Below, piece after piece: positions 35,928 to 49,494 of a stretch of 64,000 nucleotides of DNA (position 1 is the stretch's first letter; each line of letters opens with the position of its first letter). Source of the DNA: Sorghum bicolor. Its lineage: Eukaryota > Streptophyta > Magnoliopsida > Poales > Poaceae. The stretch is taken from positions 20,156,658-20,220,657 of the forward strand of contig NC_012871.2 of the NCBI RefSeq assembly GCF_000003195.3, in the 5' to 3' direction. The position numbers were made by a program, and so were the translations under genes. A model generated the notes under the pieces. That model ran no database searches and was not told where the DNA came from. It saw only the letters and a program-made list of their open reading frames with translations.

Positions 35928-36238
35928 GTCATATCATTCGATTGCTTTCTGTCACCGACATCGTCATCTTCACTACATTGTGCCAGAACCTATTTTCGTA
36001 TCTGCGTGGTTGTGTTCTTGTTTGGATTGTCTATTTGATTGGTTGTGCTTTTACAATGAGCGTCAGAATTGTTGACCCTAAAATAATTGCCGTGGGTATC
36101 ATAACCACACGGTATGCTACAAGGTTGTTTAAGTGTGTCATGCATCCAGTGCTTGTATAAGTTTTGTTTGTACAACATCTTTCAGGTGTTCAAAATAAAC
36201 TTCATTAAGAACTATGTGAATGCCTTATCTCCACCCCC
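35928..36238 (+). other. 3' flank of the BLE2-like gene
   Basis: AT-rich, non-coding. AAAATAAAC near 36191 could serve as a poly(A) signal. The region ends at the CACTA terminus. Confidence 0.35.
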
Positions 36239-36650
36239 CACTACAGACGTGAACACATACGTGCGTCTGCAGTACTACTACAGACGTATTTTACTGAGGT
36301 GTGTCTATAGTAAGTCGCCGGTCTGGCGAGATCAACACGCGTATATAATAAGAGCTTATTGCATATCTGTGTCCACACAACACGTCGGAGATAATACTAC
36401 AAACACGTGTCTATAAAAGACGTATGTATCTGTAGCAGTTATTGATGCATGTTGTGTTCTCAGAGTCTGGGATAGCAAGGTCAAACTCTACAAACACGTC
36501 TACATTACACGCATCAGTAGTAACATCTCTTATTGTAGACCTGTGTGTTCTTGTAGACACTTGTTCACAACATGCATCTCCAGTACTTGTACTTATAGCA
36601 GACGTGTGTTATACGCATGTGTGTAGTACCTCTGCTGCTCATGATATGTA
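36239..36650. mobile_element. CACTA transposon end with subterminal ACAGACGTGT repeats
   Basis: CACTACAGACGTG at 36239 starts with the diagnostic CACTA. Within 400 bp the motif (C)TA(C/T)AGACGTGT and its complement occur at least eight times (for example 36240, 36281, 36302, 36405, 36530, 36600), the pattern of transposase-binding subterminal repeats in En/Spm elements. The opposite end was not found. Confidence 0.65.
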
Positions 36651-36928
36651 AATTATTGTAGATGCAAGTTAAGCTCTACTAGATTTAATGTATGTGGTTA
36701 ATAAATTGTACATACAAACAATTAGTGATCATAAATATCACTGCAGACATTGATAAACTAGCAACAATATATATGTATATAATGCATAGATTGATGTATG
36801 TTTAGCAAAAAGACTTGTAGGGCATCAAGTACATCATAGAGTTTTACTATTGCCTTATTACAACAACAAAATTACATCATCACAGAGTTTTAATTCACAT
36901 AGTTTCATCACCAAAAGTTAACACAACA

Positions 36929-37210
36929 TCACATCATCTTAGTTGTTTGCCCCTGGCGGAGGCATGACAGTCTAGACCTTGAAGGTTCTTTGCATTTTAA
37001 ACCATAGATTTTTAGCTGGTCACCAAAGTCATCAAAGTTTTTGTTGAAACTTTTCTCCGTCTCTTCCTTCTCTGTCTTGAGTATGTAAACACTATGCTTA
37101 AGACCGTCAAGACTCCACTAAAGAAGGGCTATGCACTCCATGAGGGGTTTCAGAACCACTTTCTGTAGGGCCTCGTGCAGGGTACTTGGAGGGAGCACAT
37201 AAGATGGAAC
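36929..37210 (-). pseudogene. Coding remnant, probably a CACTA protein exon
   Basis: On the minus strand one frame reads for 93 codons with one internal TAG, from VPSYVLPPSTLHEALQKVVL through KTEKEETEKSFNKNFDDFGD to a terminal TGA. A charged helical stretch sits in the middle. It lies just inside the CACTA terminus, in the orientation expected for the C-terminal exon of an element protein. The element is cut by Athila element A at 37323. Confidence 0.45.
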
Positions 37211-37322
37211 CTATTAATATATGCACAAAAACTGTAATATAGGAACATATATATATGAAAATCCAGCATACATCTTGATCGATACACATGCATGCATTAT
37301 ATTGCATCACCAAGTTAAAGTG

Positions 37323-39114
37323 TGTTGGCAATTCTTAACGCAATCACCAAAAGTGGACACAAAGTCTAGTCCCTAGCAACGGTGCTAGAAATGCTTAATG
37401 ACACTCCTTAGTAATACTAAGAAAGGACAGAGGTTAACTACTATCCTTGAAGTGTTGGGTCGGTAGTTCTTAGCTACACCTAAGGTGAGGCTAGAGTTGG
37501 TTAGTCCACTAATGCCTAGAGGGGTTGTCAATCCCGACACTAGTAGGGCCAACATACGTGATTGAAATCTACCTAGGTGAATGGGAATCTGCAAGCGCAC
37601 AGAACTATCGTGTGTAGCACTTCGCTTGGTGAGTAACCAGGTGTCAATTTATAATTTCCCAAAGGAAGGCTAAGGTGATGTGGTCGAGTTGGGCAAGAAT
37701 GGATGATCTGAGCTAGGAATGGTAAATGAATGGGTAAAGGATAACCAAACTAATATACCAACTAACCTAGATAAATAAGAGTGGTAGTAGATTTAGGGGA
37801 CCCAGTAAAAGAATAGCACTAGTTATTCAAGTCAAGCAAAGAGGCGTATGTGTCCTAAACTCACTCAAGAGAATTGATTAGGCATGATGCACAATGAGCC
37901 TTACGTTTTAAGAACTAGACCGAACGTGGGGGAATACGTAGGCAATGAGCGCTGTCTCCACTTGGTGCTACCCCAGCTATCCGTGGGTCTAGCCGTATCT
38001 GAATGTAAGCCTATATCCTAAGCACCGCGCTTAATCTATACTCCTACTATCTTTACCCAAGCTCTAGAGTAAAGACACCCTAGCTAGACAATAGAGCAAT
38101 TACTAGCTTGAATAACTAACATTAAACTAACCAAGCACTTATCCCAACACAATCAAGCACCTAAGGTCACTAATGATATGAGCACTATAAACTAAGTACT
38201 TGAAAGGTAAATAGCACTCAATATACCAAAGGTAAATGATAAATAAATGAGTACTAAGATAGAAAAGGTATAATACCAGAGTGAAGAGGAGGAAGACTAT
38301 TCCCGTCTCCAAGCTGAGCTACGCCTGGCTACTCCTCCCGCTTACAACTCCCAGCTGCTAGAGCGAAGCTGAGCTGGAGGCAGAGAGGCTATGGAGCTGA
38401 GTTGGCTACCTAAGCGAGGGAGCTACTACACTAACACTTGCTCTGAGCTCTACGCTATGCTTGAGCCTCTTCTTGTGTTCTCTTCTTTTCTCGCCCTCAA
38501 AATAGTAGTCGAGGGTGTCCTTTTATAGCCCAGGGAGTCTTCTGGTGGAAGGAGCTCATAGGGGAGTGAAGAGGAGTGGGGGGCACCACTCTCCCCTGGT
38601 GGGCGCCAGGGATCTACGGTCGGCGCCACCTCTGGGTAACCGCCTTTGCTCCCGACGGTCTAGATGATCTCCCAAGGTCGATTTCTGGTAAGACACATGT
38701 CGGAGTATCGTTTTCTCACGTGTTGGAAGGCCATGATCCATGTGACAACATGTTCTGGCCATTGGATCAAACTGTCATTGCTTTGGACGCGTTAGATGAA
38801 CTCCTGGATATGTCACGCGGATCGGTGATGTGGCTGGCCACGCAGAGGGTGGCGCTCGCCAGGTGGGCTCGGCGGCCGCCACCTTGGCATAGCGCCCGCC
38901 ACCCTGGTTGGCCTATGTGGCACCAGGTGTGGTGGGTTGCCTTCCAGGTGGGTCATTTTCACTCTTTTTCCTGTTATTTCCTGCATACAAATAAATTTCT
39001 ATGTACATGTGGAACTAGGTAAGTAATAACCAAAATATGCACATGTTCATGTTGATTTACCATGGTTTTGGATGAAATGTTGATGGTCAAAACAGGTGTT
39101 AAGGACCATCAACA
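37323..39114 (-). repeat. 3' LTR of element A
   Basis: 1792 bp, TGTTGGCAATTC to CATCAACA. On the minus strand TATAAAA (+ strand 38520-38526) lies downstream of a GC-rich stretch with GGCGCC motifs, a likely LTR promoter. The polypurine tract AGCTTGGGGGAACT abuts it at 39115-39128. The ORF at 38576-39022 is a chance frame in the GC-rich part. Confidence 0.88.
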
Positions 39115-39285
39115 AGTTCCCCCAAGCTACCCTTTGCTTGTTCTCAAGCAAAATGCGGGTTTAGCATAAAAGAGTTGGATTGGACATTGCTTCAATAAAG
39201 TAACTTTGCAAAGTCTACTAATACAGCTCCATGTTTTTATAGCTAAAAGAGTGGTTTTGAAGTTTTACCATAAATCATAGTATTA
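39115..39285 (-). repeat. Element A internal region beside the 3' LTR
   Basis: The polypurine tract is followed by non-coding internal sequence up to the Harbinger-like insertion. Its continuation is at 40846. Confidence 0.6.
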
Positions 39286-40842
39286 GGGCATGTACAACCT
39301 AGAGACAGGGGTTTGTCTTTATCCACCTCGAATTTATCATACAGACAGATATAAAGACAGATCATACAATCCATAAACGGGGTCTGTCTTTAAGCTGTTT
39401 AATGCTTTGTACGTAGCGAGGATCAATCATGAATACCAACGTGTATACCATTATGTGGTCGTTTGGTGAAAGACATGTTCAAGCATAAATAAGATGAACA
39501 TAATTACAATATTTTTAAAACCACTAATATAATAAATATATATTATATATAATTGCAACATACTGTCTAATTGAAACTCTAAACTAAGACGTCTAGGACA
39601 TGTAACTAAAAAGATCAATGGCTAAAATTTGATAGGACCATACGTAGCGATGCACACTCTATTCTTGGCATATAAAATGTGCTTACTTCAATACACGACA
39701 TTATCGACATAACTAATCTAAATAACATGAAAAGGGAACATTACAACAATGTAGATCATAATAGTTCATAGCACAGTTAGAAATTTAACATTACAGTAAG
39801 GTAGATCATAAAAAATACTTCAATGAACAAAAGAGAACAGTGTCGATGCATATATGAAGCCCAAAATATCCTAACATTACATCCATACTTCAGGCTATTG
39901 ATTTTGTAAATACAGAGATTCAGATAACTGAAACACTCACTCCATTACACTGTAAATGACAAAAGGAACACTGGACAAATTTAAAATTATCAGTGGAACT
40001 CTGAAATCTAAACTAGGTGCATAAGAATTATACCACTGTACCTTCTTATTCTGAATGTATCATCATAGAATTGTCACTGAACTTCAAAGTGCGGTAGGCT
40101 GACAGACCATCTTTGCCAGCATGACAAGGTAGCACAGTAATGCAGACCTCGCTGGTCCTGCATAATCACAAATTAAATCAAATTGGAAAGGTAGCATTCG
40201 GTCATTCAAGTAAAGGTTAATAGAAAAATAGGCCGAGTTCAGAAGTATACTAGTGGAAGTATAGGTTGGAGCAGGATCTGGACCTGAGTCCTGACGATGC
40301 TAGAAGTCATAACTGAACAAAGATGCTGGCATGAGGGATGGTGCAGCACTGTGGCATCGACAGGGGTAGCGGTGGGTTGGATGATGTCGCAAAGGCGGTG
40401 GCCCAGGCGACTAGCGGCTTGGGTCTCCGGCACGCCGACGCAAGGGAGGAAGCACGAGGATGGACGGTGCAGAGGCCAATTCCGTCCGGCTGGCCACCTT
40501 GTCGTTGCCACCGCATCCATTGGATGTTGTTACTGTCATCGCGCCGGTCTTCTTTGCTAGGCTTCGCCGCTGCACTCGATATTGGATCTCCTCGGAGAAG
40601 AGGACGAGGAAACAGCATGGCGCGTAGCTTGATTCTCCCGCGTGCTGCAACCAGATCCGTGCCTTGTCGCTTGGAGGCGATGATCTCGTACAACGCGGCC
40701 TCATTGTCATTCGGAGCCTGGGACCACGAGCCGATGTCGTCGTCTCGTGAGACGACGAGGTCGCCCATCTCTACGGTTGCGAGGGACTTTTTGCATAAAA
40801 GATGACGTAGAGACGGGTTTAGTCGACCCGTTGTACTTGCCC
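39286..40842. mobile_element. Harbinger-like element with TTA duplication, carrying GC-rich sequence
   Basis: The ends GGGCATGTACAAC and GTTGTACTTGCCC are near-perfect 13-bp inverted repeats, flanked by TTA at 39283-39285 and 40843-40845. 1557 bp long: the left two thirds are AT-rich and the right third (40260-40820) is GC-rich. No transposase recognised, so it is non-autonomous. It is inserted in the internal region of element A. Confidence 0.8.
40307..40767 (-). CDS. ORF of unknown function in the Harbinger-like element
   Basis: A minus-strand frame opens upstream at 40879, outside the element. The first ATG that starts a plausible protein is at 40767 (MGDLVVSRDDDIGSWSQ). The protein is Arg/Ala/Ser-rich and matches nothing I recognise. 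It may be a captured host exon or a chance GC-rich frame. The frame crosses the element's right end only upstream of this ATG. Confidence 0.25.
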
Positions 40843-40845
40843 TTA

Positions 40846-42370
40846 TGGGGCTTTTTAGCTTTTCACTTTGATCATGCAAAAAGTAAGATAGAGCAATGGG
40901 CAGAAACTTCTTACCTTGCTTTAGTTAAGCTAAGACTATGTCTGGAGGGTTTTGAAAATTTTGAAAACAAAGCTTGCTTTAGTTCCTCAAATGGCTCACT
41001 CGATCACTTAGTGGTGTTTGATAAACCTCACCAAGGCCAGAAGTGATAGCCTTTATTACCTACATCTAATGGGAAGATATGTGGAGCTATGGGTAGGCAA
41101 AAACTAAGCAAACTTGTGATGTGTATATTGTTAAGCTAGACACTTAGATCGCTAGGAGCAACAGGTCATGCAGAATTGATCAAGATATGGTGAAGGTGGT
41201 TGGTTTAATGGAAGGTGGGAAAGGAATGAAGGAAAAATACTCCTTGAGACTTCCCCATGTCTCTTGAAGGGGGATATGGTTACAATGGATAACTCTTTTT
41301 TTTGATAAACAAATGATAAGGACGGAAAAGTGTCCTCACATTTCTTTTGGGCCTTATGCCTCATATAGATATCTTTTTTTAGCAAGCCATATCCTTCTCC
41401 CTTTTAAAGACCAATTGTTGAGGAATCTTTTGAGTGTCTCAATCATATGGAGTAAAAATGAAAGGACAGATGCATATTTCTGGTGTAGAAATAACATGGG
41501 GCTAGAAATGAGATATATAGATACTTTTGCAGATCTCTAGGGTAGAGAATAAGCAATAATTTAGTGGTTGAAAACTTCCAAAATGGATAGTAGGCAATAG
41601 TGATAGGTGTAAGTGGGATCTTGATAAAAAAGGCATGACACGTTTCTCTACTTAGATCAATAAAGTCTAACGAAACTCACACTAACAAGGGCTTTTTATG
41701 GTGGCTTTCTATCTAATGAGTGTGTATGTATGGCTAGTGGTAGGACAGAAAAATAGCACCATAGAGAAACTTTAGCAGGGTTTGTGATTTTCTTGAAATA
41801 AAACTTCAGACTTTACCTTAACTCTTCTTCAAGCAAGTCAAAAGATTTACTCTGACTCTACTACTCCTAATCTTACCAAGCATAATTAAGATCAAGCATA
41901 TGCAACCCACAAAACTTAGATTTATAGCAAACTTTATTCACTCCAAAACTATAGTGGCAGGGACCGCATAGCAGACTTGTGCATCATTTTTTAGAGCAAT
42001 GATTCATCATTCCCTACTTATTAACATGGGTTCAACAAAAATTGAAGCAGGATTACCTTTTAGGTTAAGCATAATAAATGGCAATATATATAATCAAGCT
42101 AACCATGTCCTTAGTGAGATATAACAATGAGTGTAAAGGTAGGAAAGTAAAAGAGCAATAATAAGAGCGTACCTTAGCGGGGAGATGACCTCCCCCAAGC
42201 TAGCTTGTTATTGGGTGTAGAGCTTCTTCTCTCAGACTGATATTCTTTGTTTTTATTCATTTGATTGCAAGGGAAAATCTAACTACTACTTAATGATATA
42301 GCTTAAGGCTATTCATATTTTATTTGAAACGAAATGAGGTAACATAAAGTCCCTTCATGGTTGTTTCAAG
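40846..42370 (-). repeat. Element A internal region, non-coding
   Basis: AT-rich internal sequence without credible ORF. The counterpart stretches next to the 3' LTR in elements B (47697-49494) and C (61311-62853) are similarly non-coding. Element A appears to lack the env-position ORF that B and C carry. Confidence 0.5.
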
Positions 42371-42372
42371 GA

Positions 42373-42682
<310 letters not shown>

Positions 42683-42962
42683 TAATTGCAGACTTAAATT
42701 TTTATTTTGTTTTTATCATTTATGCAATGATTTAAAATAATCCTAATTCTAAATGCAATGGCATGATAAACCTAATCTAAATGCAATGCATGATTTAAAG
42801 GCTAAAATGCGGAATGTAAATGCAGGATTTAAATGCAGGTAGAGTAAAACATACCTTAAAACCACGGGGGTTCTTCCTTAGCCGGAGATTCATCTTCCGG
42901 CGGCTTTCCTTCGAGGGCATCTTCTTCTTCCTGTTTCCACCCGGCCTCCTCCTTATCGGGAG

Positions 42963-44792
42963 TCACACACGAGGCAGTTGATGAGGGTTCCTTCTTCTTA
43001 TGCCATCCTCTTCTCTTTGATCTTGGGTTCTTGGATTTGGCCCTTTTCCTGTTGATACCTGGTTTCCTTGAATTTCTTGCTTCTTTTTCATCGGGTTGCC
43101 TTGCCTACAAGTTAGTTGCATATGAAGGGCCAAGGGCAAAGGGAATTTTGTCTCTCTTTTCCCAGCAAGAGTCATTTGGATTTTTCCAGAACCAACGTAA
43201 ATGCAAGCATTAACAATATTATGAAAAGGGCGTCCTAGGATTAGAGGGACATCTTTACTATTCCCCATGTCTAATATCAAGTCAGTAGGGACATAAGAGC
43301 CTCTAATTTGAACTAACAAATCAGTAGCTATTCCTTCTGTATAATGGATTGAATTATCAATTAATTGGAGGTAGGTACCCGTTGGGATAGCAAGTGGAAC
43401 AAAATAAGTTTCATAAACTTCTTTAGACATAATGTTCACACTTGACCCCAAATCGCAGACAACATTTTTAAAAGTAAGAGACCCAATAGTGCATTCAATT
43501 ATGGGACTACCGAGATCACTTTTCTTAATAGAAAGATCTTGATCTCCAAAGTTAAAGTACTTTATATCAACAAGATTGGCAGTCTCCATATTTTTAGGCT
43601 TACTAGGAATTTTGCCAGATTCAAAAGATGGTATAGCAGAAGCAAATTGAGCTAATTGGGTTTCTAGCATCTTATTAAAGCTAAGTTGATTTTTCATAGC
43701 AGATGAGAAATCATCCAATTTAGCATTTTTATTCTCAAGTATCTTGTCATTAGCAAGCAACTTCTTATTTAAGTTGTCAGTTAATCTACCTTGACTATAA
43801 ACAAGATCTTTTAAACTCAGATACCCATTGTTGTTGTTATTATTAGGAAAATTAGAACGAGGAAATGTATTAAAAGTGTTACCTTGAGAATTGGAGTGCT
43901 GATTCCATCCTTGATTTGGTTGGTGAAAACCATTATCATTGTTGAGGAAGTTGAGATCTTCATGAGTCTCGGGGCAGTGATTGTCGGAATGTCTAGATTC
44001 ACCATAGACTTCGCAAGTCATATGTGAATCTAGGGATTGAACAGCTTCTTGAGTACTCATCTTCTCATATTGTTCTAGCCTTTTGGCCAATACATCCATC
44101 TTGGCTACAATCATGTCAGCTTCTTTAAGAGAATCCATACCTCTCTTGCAGGGCTATAGTCGTTCATCGTTCCATCCTTGATTGGACTCCATCTTCTCTA
44201 TCAATGCTTTAGCGTCTGCAACACCAAGAGAGAAAAAGGCACTGCCCGCTGCGATGTCTAAATGGCTCCTATCTTGTGGAACTAGACCATGATAGAAGTT
44301 CTAGATCAAAAGCTAGTCTTCCATCCCATGGTGCGGACAGGTAGCGACATACTTTTGCATTCTCTCCCAAGCATTGGGAATGGATTCCTCAGCTTGTTGT
44401 GTAAAACTGGAGATTTTATTGCGAAGAGCATTGGTCTTGCCCATAGGGAAGAACTTAACAAGGAAAGCATTGGAACACTTATCCCATGTATCTACAGAAT
44501 CACGATTGGCATAGAACCATTGCTTCGCTTTTCCTAGCAGAGAGAAAGGAAAAAGACAAAGACAGATAGCTTCTTGTGGGATTCCCTTAATGGTGAAGGT
44601 GCCGCATATCTCCAAGAAATATTGGAGATGCGCATTGGCATCTTCATGAGCTTTTCCACGGAAAGGACTAGCTTGGACCATAGTGATCAATGCGGGTTTC
44701 AACTCAAAATTAGAGTTCGCATCAATCACGGCTGGACCAGTTGCTACATTAGCAATAGAAGGAGCAGGGAATTCACGAATGGTCTTGGCCAT
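42963..44792 (-). pseudogene. gag: Element A gag-protease region with three in-frame stops
   Basis: One minus-strand frame runs from ATG at 44792 to the stop at 42963. The first 160 codons are a Ty3/Gypsy Gag domain (LLGKAKQWFYANRDSVDTWD near the middle). Then comes an Asn-rich linker with a CEVYGESRHSDNHC zinc-knuckle-like motif, a coiled stretch, and a retropepsin-like protease with CDLGSSVNIMS as active site and LILGRPF as the flap/ILG motif. TAG codons at 44315-44313, 44303-44301 and 44156-44154 break it. No reverse transcriptase follows. The copy cannot make an intact Gag-protease. Confidence 0.82.
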
Positions 44793-44924
44793 GTTTGTGA
44801 GAGAAGGGATGAAAGAAAATAAAAAGGGTAAGAAGGAAATGAAAGGTATAATTAACAGGATAAATTGGAACAAACTTACTCCGAAGATTGGTTCTTAAAG
44901 AACTCAATGCTCACACCAATTGCC

Positions 44925-44943
44925 TTCCCCGACAATGGCGCCA
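44925..44943 (-). other. Primer-binding site of element A
   Basis: On the minus strand TGGCGCCATTGTCGGGGAA lies eight bases after the 5' LTR. It is the Athila-type site, nearly complementary to the 3' end of plant tRNA-Asp. Confidence 0.8.
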
Positions 44944-44951
44944 GAAATGCT

Positions 44952-46230
44952 TGTTGGCAATTCTTAACGCAATCACCAAAAATAGACACAAAGTCTAGTC
45001 CCTGGCAACGACGCTAGAAATGCTTAATGACACTCCTTAGTAATACTAAAAAAGGACAGAGGTTAACTACTATCTTTGAAGCATCGGGTTGGTAGTTCTT
45101 AGCTACACCTAAGGTGAGGCTAGAGTTGGCTAGTCCACTAATGCCTAGCGGAGTTGTCAATCCCGACACTAGTAGGGCCAACAAGCGTGATTGCAATCTA
45201 CCTAGGTGAATGGGAATCTTCAAGCGCATAGAACTATCGTGTGTAGCACTTCGCTTGGTGAGTAACTAGGTGTTGATTTATAATTTCCCAAAGGAAGGCT
45301 GGGGTGATGTGGTCGAGTTGGGCAAGAATGGATGATCAGAGCAAGGAATGGTAAATGAATGGTTAAAGGATAACCAAACTAATCTACCAACTAACCTAGA
45401 TAAATAAGAGTGGTAGTAGATTTAGGAGACCTAGTAAAAGAATAGCACTAGTTATTCAAGTCAAGCAAAGAGGCATACGCGTCCTAAACTCACTCAAGAG
45501 AGTTGATTAGGCACGTTGCACAATGAGCCTTACGTTTTAAGAACTAGACCGAACGTGGGGAATACGTAGGCAATCAGGGCTGTCACCATCTGGTGCTACC
45601 CCAGCTATTGTGGGTCTAGGCATATCTGAATGTAAGCCTATAGCCTAAGCACCGCGCTTAATCTATACTCCTACTATCTTTACCTGAGCTCTAGAGTAAA
45701 GACACCCTAACTAGACGACAGAGCAATTATTAGCTTGAATAACTAACACTAAACTAACCAAGCACTTATCCCAACACAATCAAGCACCTAAACTCACTAA
45801 TGATATGATCACTATAAACTAAGTACTTGAAAGCTAAATATAACTCAATATACCAAAGGCAAATGATAAATAAATGAGTACTAAGATAGCGAAGGTATAA
45901 TACCAGAGTGGAGAGGAGGAGGACTCTTCCTGTCTCCAAGCTGAGTTATGCCTGGCTACTCCTCCTCCTTACAACTCCCAGCTACTAGAGCAAAGCTGAC
46001 CTAGAGGCAGAGAGGCTATGGAGCTGAGCTGGCTACCTAAGCGAGGGAGCTACTACGCTAACACTTCCTCTAAGCTCTATTCTATGCTTGAGCCTTTTGT
46101 GTTCTATTCTTTTCTCCCCCCTCAAAATAGTGGCCAAGGGGGTCCTTTTATAGGCCAGGGAGTCTTCTGGTGGAAGGAGCTCGTAGGGGAGTGAAGAGGA
46201 GTGGTGGGCGCCACCTTTGCTCTGGACGGT
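44952..46230 (-). repeat. 5' LTR of element A, left part
   Basis: It begins TGTTGGCAATTC like the LTR at 37323 and is collinear with it until element B interrupts at 46231. The LTR resumes at 55479-55671 and 58068-58328. A TATA box lies on the minus strand near 46150 (+ strand TTTTATAG). Confidence 0.87.
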
Positions 46231-47696
46231 TGTTTACACTTCTAACACCACTTAAGCTAAGTTTTCATCCCTAGCATGGTGCCAGAAGTGTGGTATGAAA
46301 ACTGTCCACTAATAACATAAATATAGGATCTGCAAGCATACAGATTGAATACCAAGTATTCTAGGTATCGTTATTTGTATTTAGCTCAAGGGAAAGAACT
46401 AAGGACTTAAACAATGAGATCAACTTGCAAAACACGACTACTTATGAGTGATTGGGTTGCATAGTCACATACTTGGTAGGAGGATAAACCATGATAGATA
46501 TATGATATATAAAATATAGAAGCCCAGGGAATATAGAGACTAGATATAGACTACTCAGCTTAATATTAGGCAGACGTCCAATTAGTTTAAGGGATAGAAA
46601 ATCCTATGTAGTTCTAATTTATCAAGTCATTCATCTACTCTAATGCTACACTATCATATATAGCAGAAAATACTCTTCATTTATGTATAAGGAACATTGC
46701 TATAAAAAGCCAAGACAGAGCTGGACTTCCTACGCAACTGTGGTTCTACCTATCCTACCAACAGGGGATGGAATACAAAGGACTCAATGGAACTATCAGT
46801 TCCGTGATCTACCATGCAACCTAGCCAATAGGGTGTAATTGCAGATAAGCGACATCTAAGCACCATGCTTACATGACATCTATCACGTAACTCTCCTGTA
46901 AAGAGGGCTAAGCGCTTTGCAAACATATACATAAACTCATTATCAATCATAACCATATCAAATGTAGAACTAGAATAAACTAGGAACATAAGAAATAGAA
47001 GCATAATGATATTTAGAATAAAGTCAAAAGAGAGATAAAAGATAATACCAATCTCTGATGATGAAGATCTAGAAATTCCGAGCATAGGTGCCTGACTCTT
47101 CCTCTATCTAATCTAATCCTATGTAGAAGATGATGATTAGGAGTAGCTAATCAATCTCTAATCCCTGGCTCTAATGGCTCCCTCTAATTCTTAGATGAGA
47201 ATAAAAATATAACTTTGTTTTGCTCTCTCAATTCTGAGCTCTCCTCTAGGGGGTAGGCTTGTATTTATAGCCCCCCTAGGAAGCACCACAACCCATGGAT
47301 CAAACTGATTTAAACGTGTGCTTAAGATTAATCCTCAAAGTTGGTGGAGGAGGGATCTGAAAGGTTGACTCTGATTGGCCAAACTCTCCGAGCGGCCGCC
47401 CCTGCCCCCACTGGGCACCCACCCCTGCCCTATGGTAGGTGGGCCCCTGGTTTCAGGGCACGCCTTCCTGAGTCTTCTAGAGTCTTCTGGAGTTGACATT
47501 TGGGTCTTCTCTCTATGTATATCCGACATGTGGACCTCCTTTTGTTCTTATTCGGATAACCCCCTGCAGAAACAGACATTCACCAAAACTCATGGAAATT
47601 ATTAGTGAAAACCCTAAGTCTATGGTGATGTTCAATTTTATTCCCCTTTCTTCTCCTTGGTTGACATATAATTTTGATGGTTAACAACCGTCAACA
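46231..47696 (-). repeat. 3' LTR of element B
   Basis: 1466 bp, TGTTTACACTTC to CGTCAACA, with polypurine tract AAGCTTGGGGGAGTT next to it. GC-rich motifs with GGCCGCCCC near 47390 lie upstream (minus strand) of a TATA-like CTATAAATAC at + strand 47256-47265. Confidence 0.88.
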
Positions 47697-49494
47697 AACT
47701 CCCCCAAGCTTTCCTTTTGCTCATCCATGAACAAATAGCTACAAAGGATGGATCGGGAGTTGCTACAATGCACACCTTACAAGTACACATGTTTTAAATA
47801 AGAACCCATTCTTAGACTAGAGTGAACTATCATAACTTCCAAACTTACTCATGTTTCTTCCAACCATGGGACTTTTACATATACTTGGGTCTTGAGGAGT
47901 TGAAAGACAGAACAATTAAGTCAAGCACTGTTGTCTCATGCTCTGTTGTTCTACCTCTATCCTAGAGTTTTTATAAGATTTTCAAAATAAAACTCAGAGT
48001 TCTTTAGTGTGATCCTTTCAAGTCTCTCATTATGTGGCATTTTTGGATCCTCTCTTAGGTATTGAAAGGTGTGATGCCTTTTCTCTTGCTCTCAAAATAT
48101 GTAGTATTTATGGCACAAGGCATTAATATAACCTTCACTCTCTCTCACCCTATATCTAATAAAGCTTATGTGGAGCTCATAGGTGTGGAGATAGCTAATG
48201 CATTGGGTCTGATCGAATCATGGATCCAAATGAACTCACCACATAACCAACCGGTTTGTGCATGTGTGGTTTTATATGTGGATGCTAAACTAGAGAATAT
48301 TTGTGGAAGGTGAAGGTGTGCAAAAATAATTCTAATGCTTCTTTACTTGGAATGATTCCTCTAACTTGAAATTTTGATAATGAACTTGGGCTCATAAATA
48401 TTTCTTTCTCTTCTTTCTTTCATGGAACTTTTGTTCAATAATTTTCTTGCAGCCCATCAATTCTTTTTATAATAAATATTTTGTAGAGGAATAAAAGATA
48501 AAACTTGGAGCATTGAACTTAAGATAATTGGCTAGCAAATAAGCAAGGGAAATTTTTTTGGTGTTCACTCTCAGTGTAAGAGTGGAACATTTTTTTGGAT
48601 AGGTGAATATGGAATATTTATGTGGTGCGTACTTCTAGATTAGAAGCAGCAAAGGGGTGAACATGAGTGTACATGATATTGAGATTAGTCACATGATGAG
48701 TTCCTAAGGGTCAACACAATTCGATCAAACACAAAGCCCTACATATATGTGGAGGCTTCCTATTCTACATAAATATGGCTGTGGTAGGAATTTTATACTC
48801 TCTATCATACATAGAACTCATCATGAATCATTTTAATTTTCATAAAATAAATCTCTAGAATTTAGTAGCACTAGGAACATGATAAACAACAGCTTAGACT
48901 ATATCATATCCATCAACTACCTAGACTTAGTTTAAGCATATGCTCCCACAGGTTTAAAGAGTAGAGTAAATTCAGTTGTCTAATAGTGTATCTAATCCTT
49001 GGGAGAATTCAAATTTAAAACTAGGTACTTGTAAAGAATTAAGGCAGACCAACTATTCATCATTTCCATCGTGCCTTCTTCATCTCTACATATTTTATTT
49101 ATAGCAATCTTGATAGAAAAGCAAATTTATATTACACTCTTTTTATTTGGTTTTCATTTTTAAGCAAGCTCAAACTTAAACAAATTAAACAGTAAATATT
49201 TATTTGGTTTTCCAAATTTTATGATTGCAATGACAAGAAAGAAAATGAAATGAAGGGAAAGGAAAACTTACCTTGATAATGGGGGTCCTCCCCCAAGCTA
49301 ATCTTCTTTCGGGGTCTATAGGAACACGAAGATGTCACTTAGATTGTTGTTGGCTTAGTCTTGCCCTTCTTGAATAGAGGCCAATGTCCGAGTGGTGGTT
49401 TGGTTCCACTGACTCTGGTCATTCCAATTCTACTCATTTGAGCAAGAGAGGTGTGGACGTAGTTTTGGAATGCCATTTGTTCATTGTAATGTTG
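47697..49494 (-). repeat. Element B 3' spacer, non-coding
   Basis: No credible ORF. Blocks such as ATTAAGTCAAGCACT and TCAAAATAAAACTCAGAGTT are shared with the same position in element C (61500-61580), showing common ancestry. Confidence 0.6.

Noticed and set aside
38576..39022. 148-codon plus-strand ORF
   Set aside because: Lies within the 3' LTR of element A and is broken in the matching right LTR.
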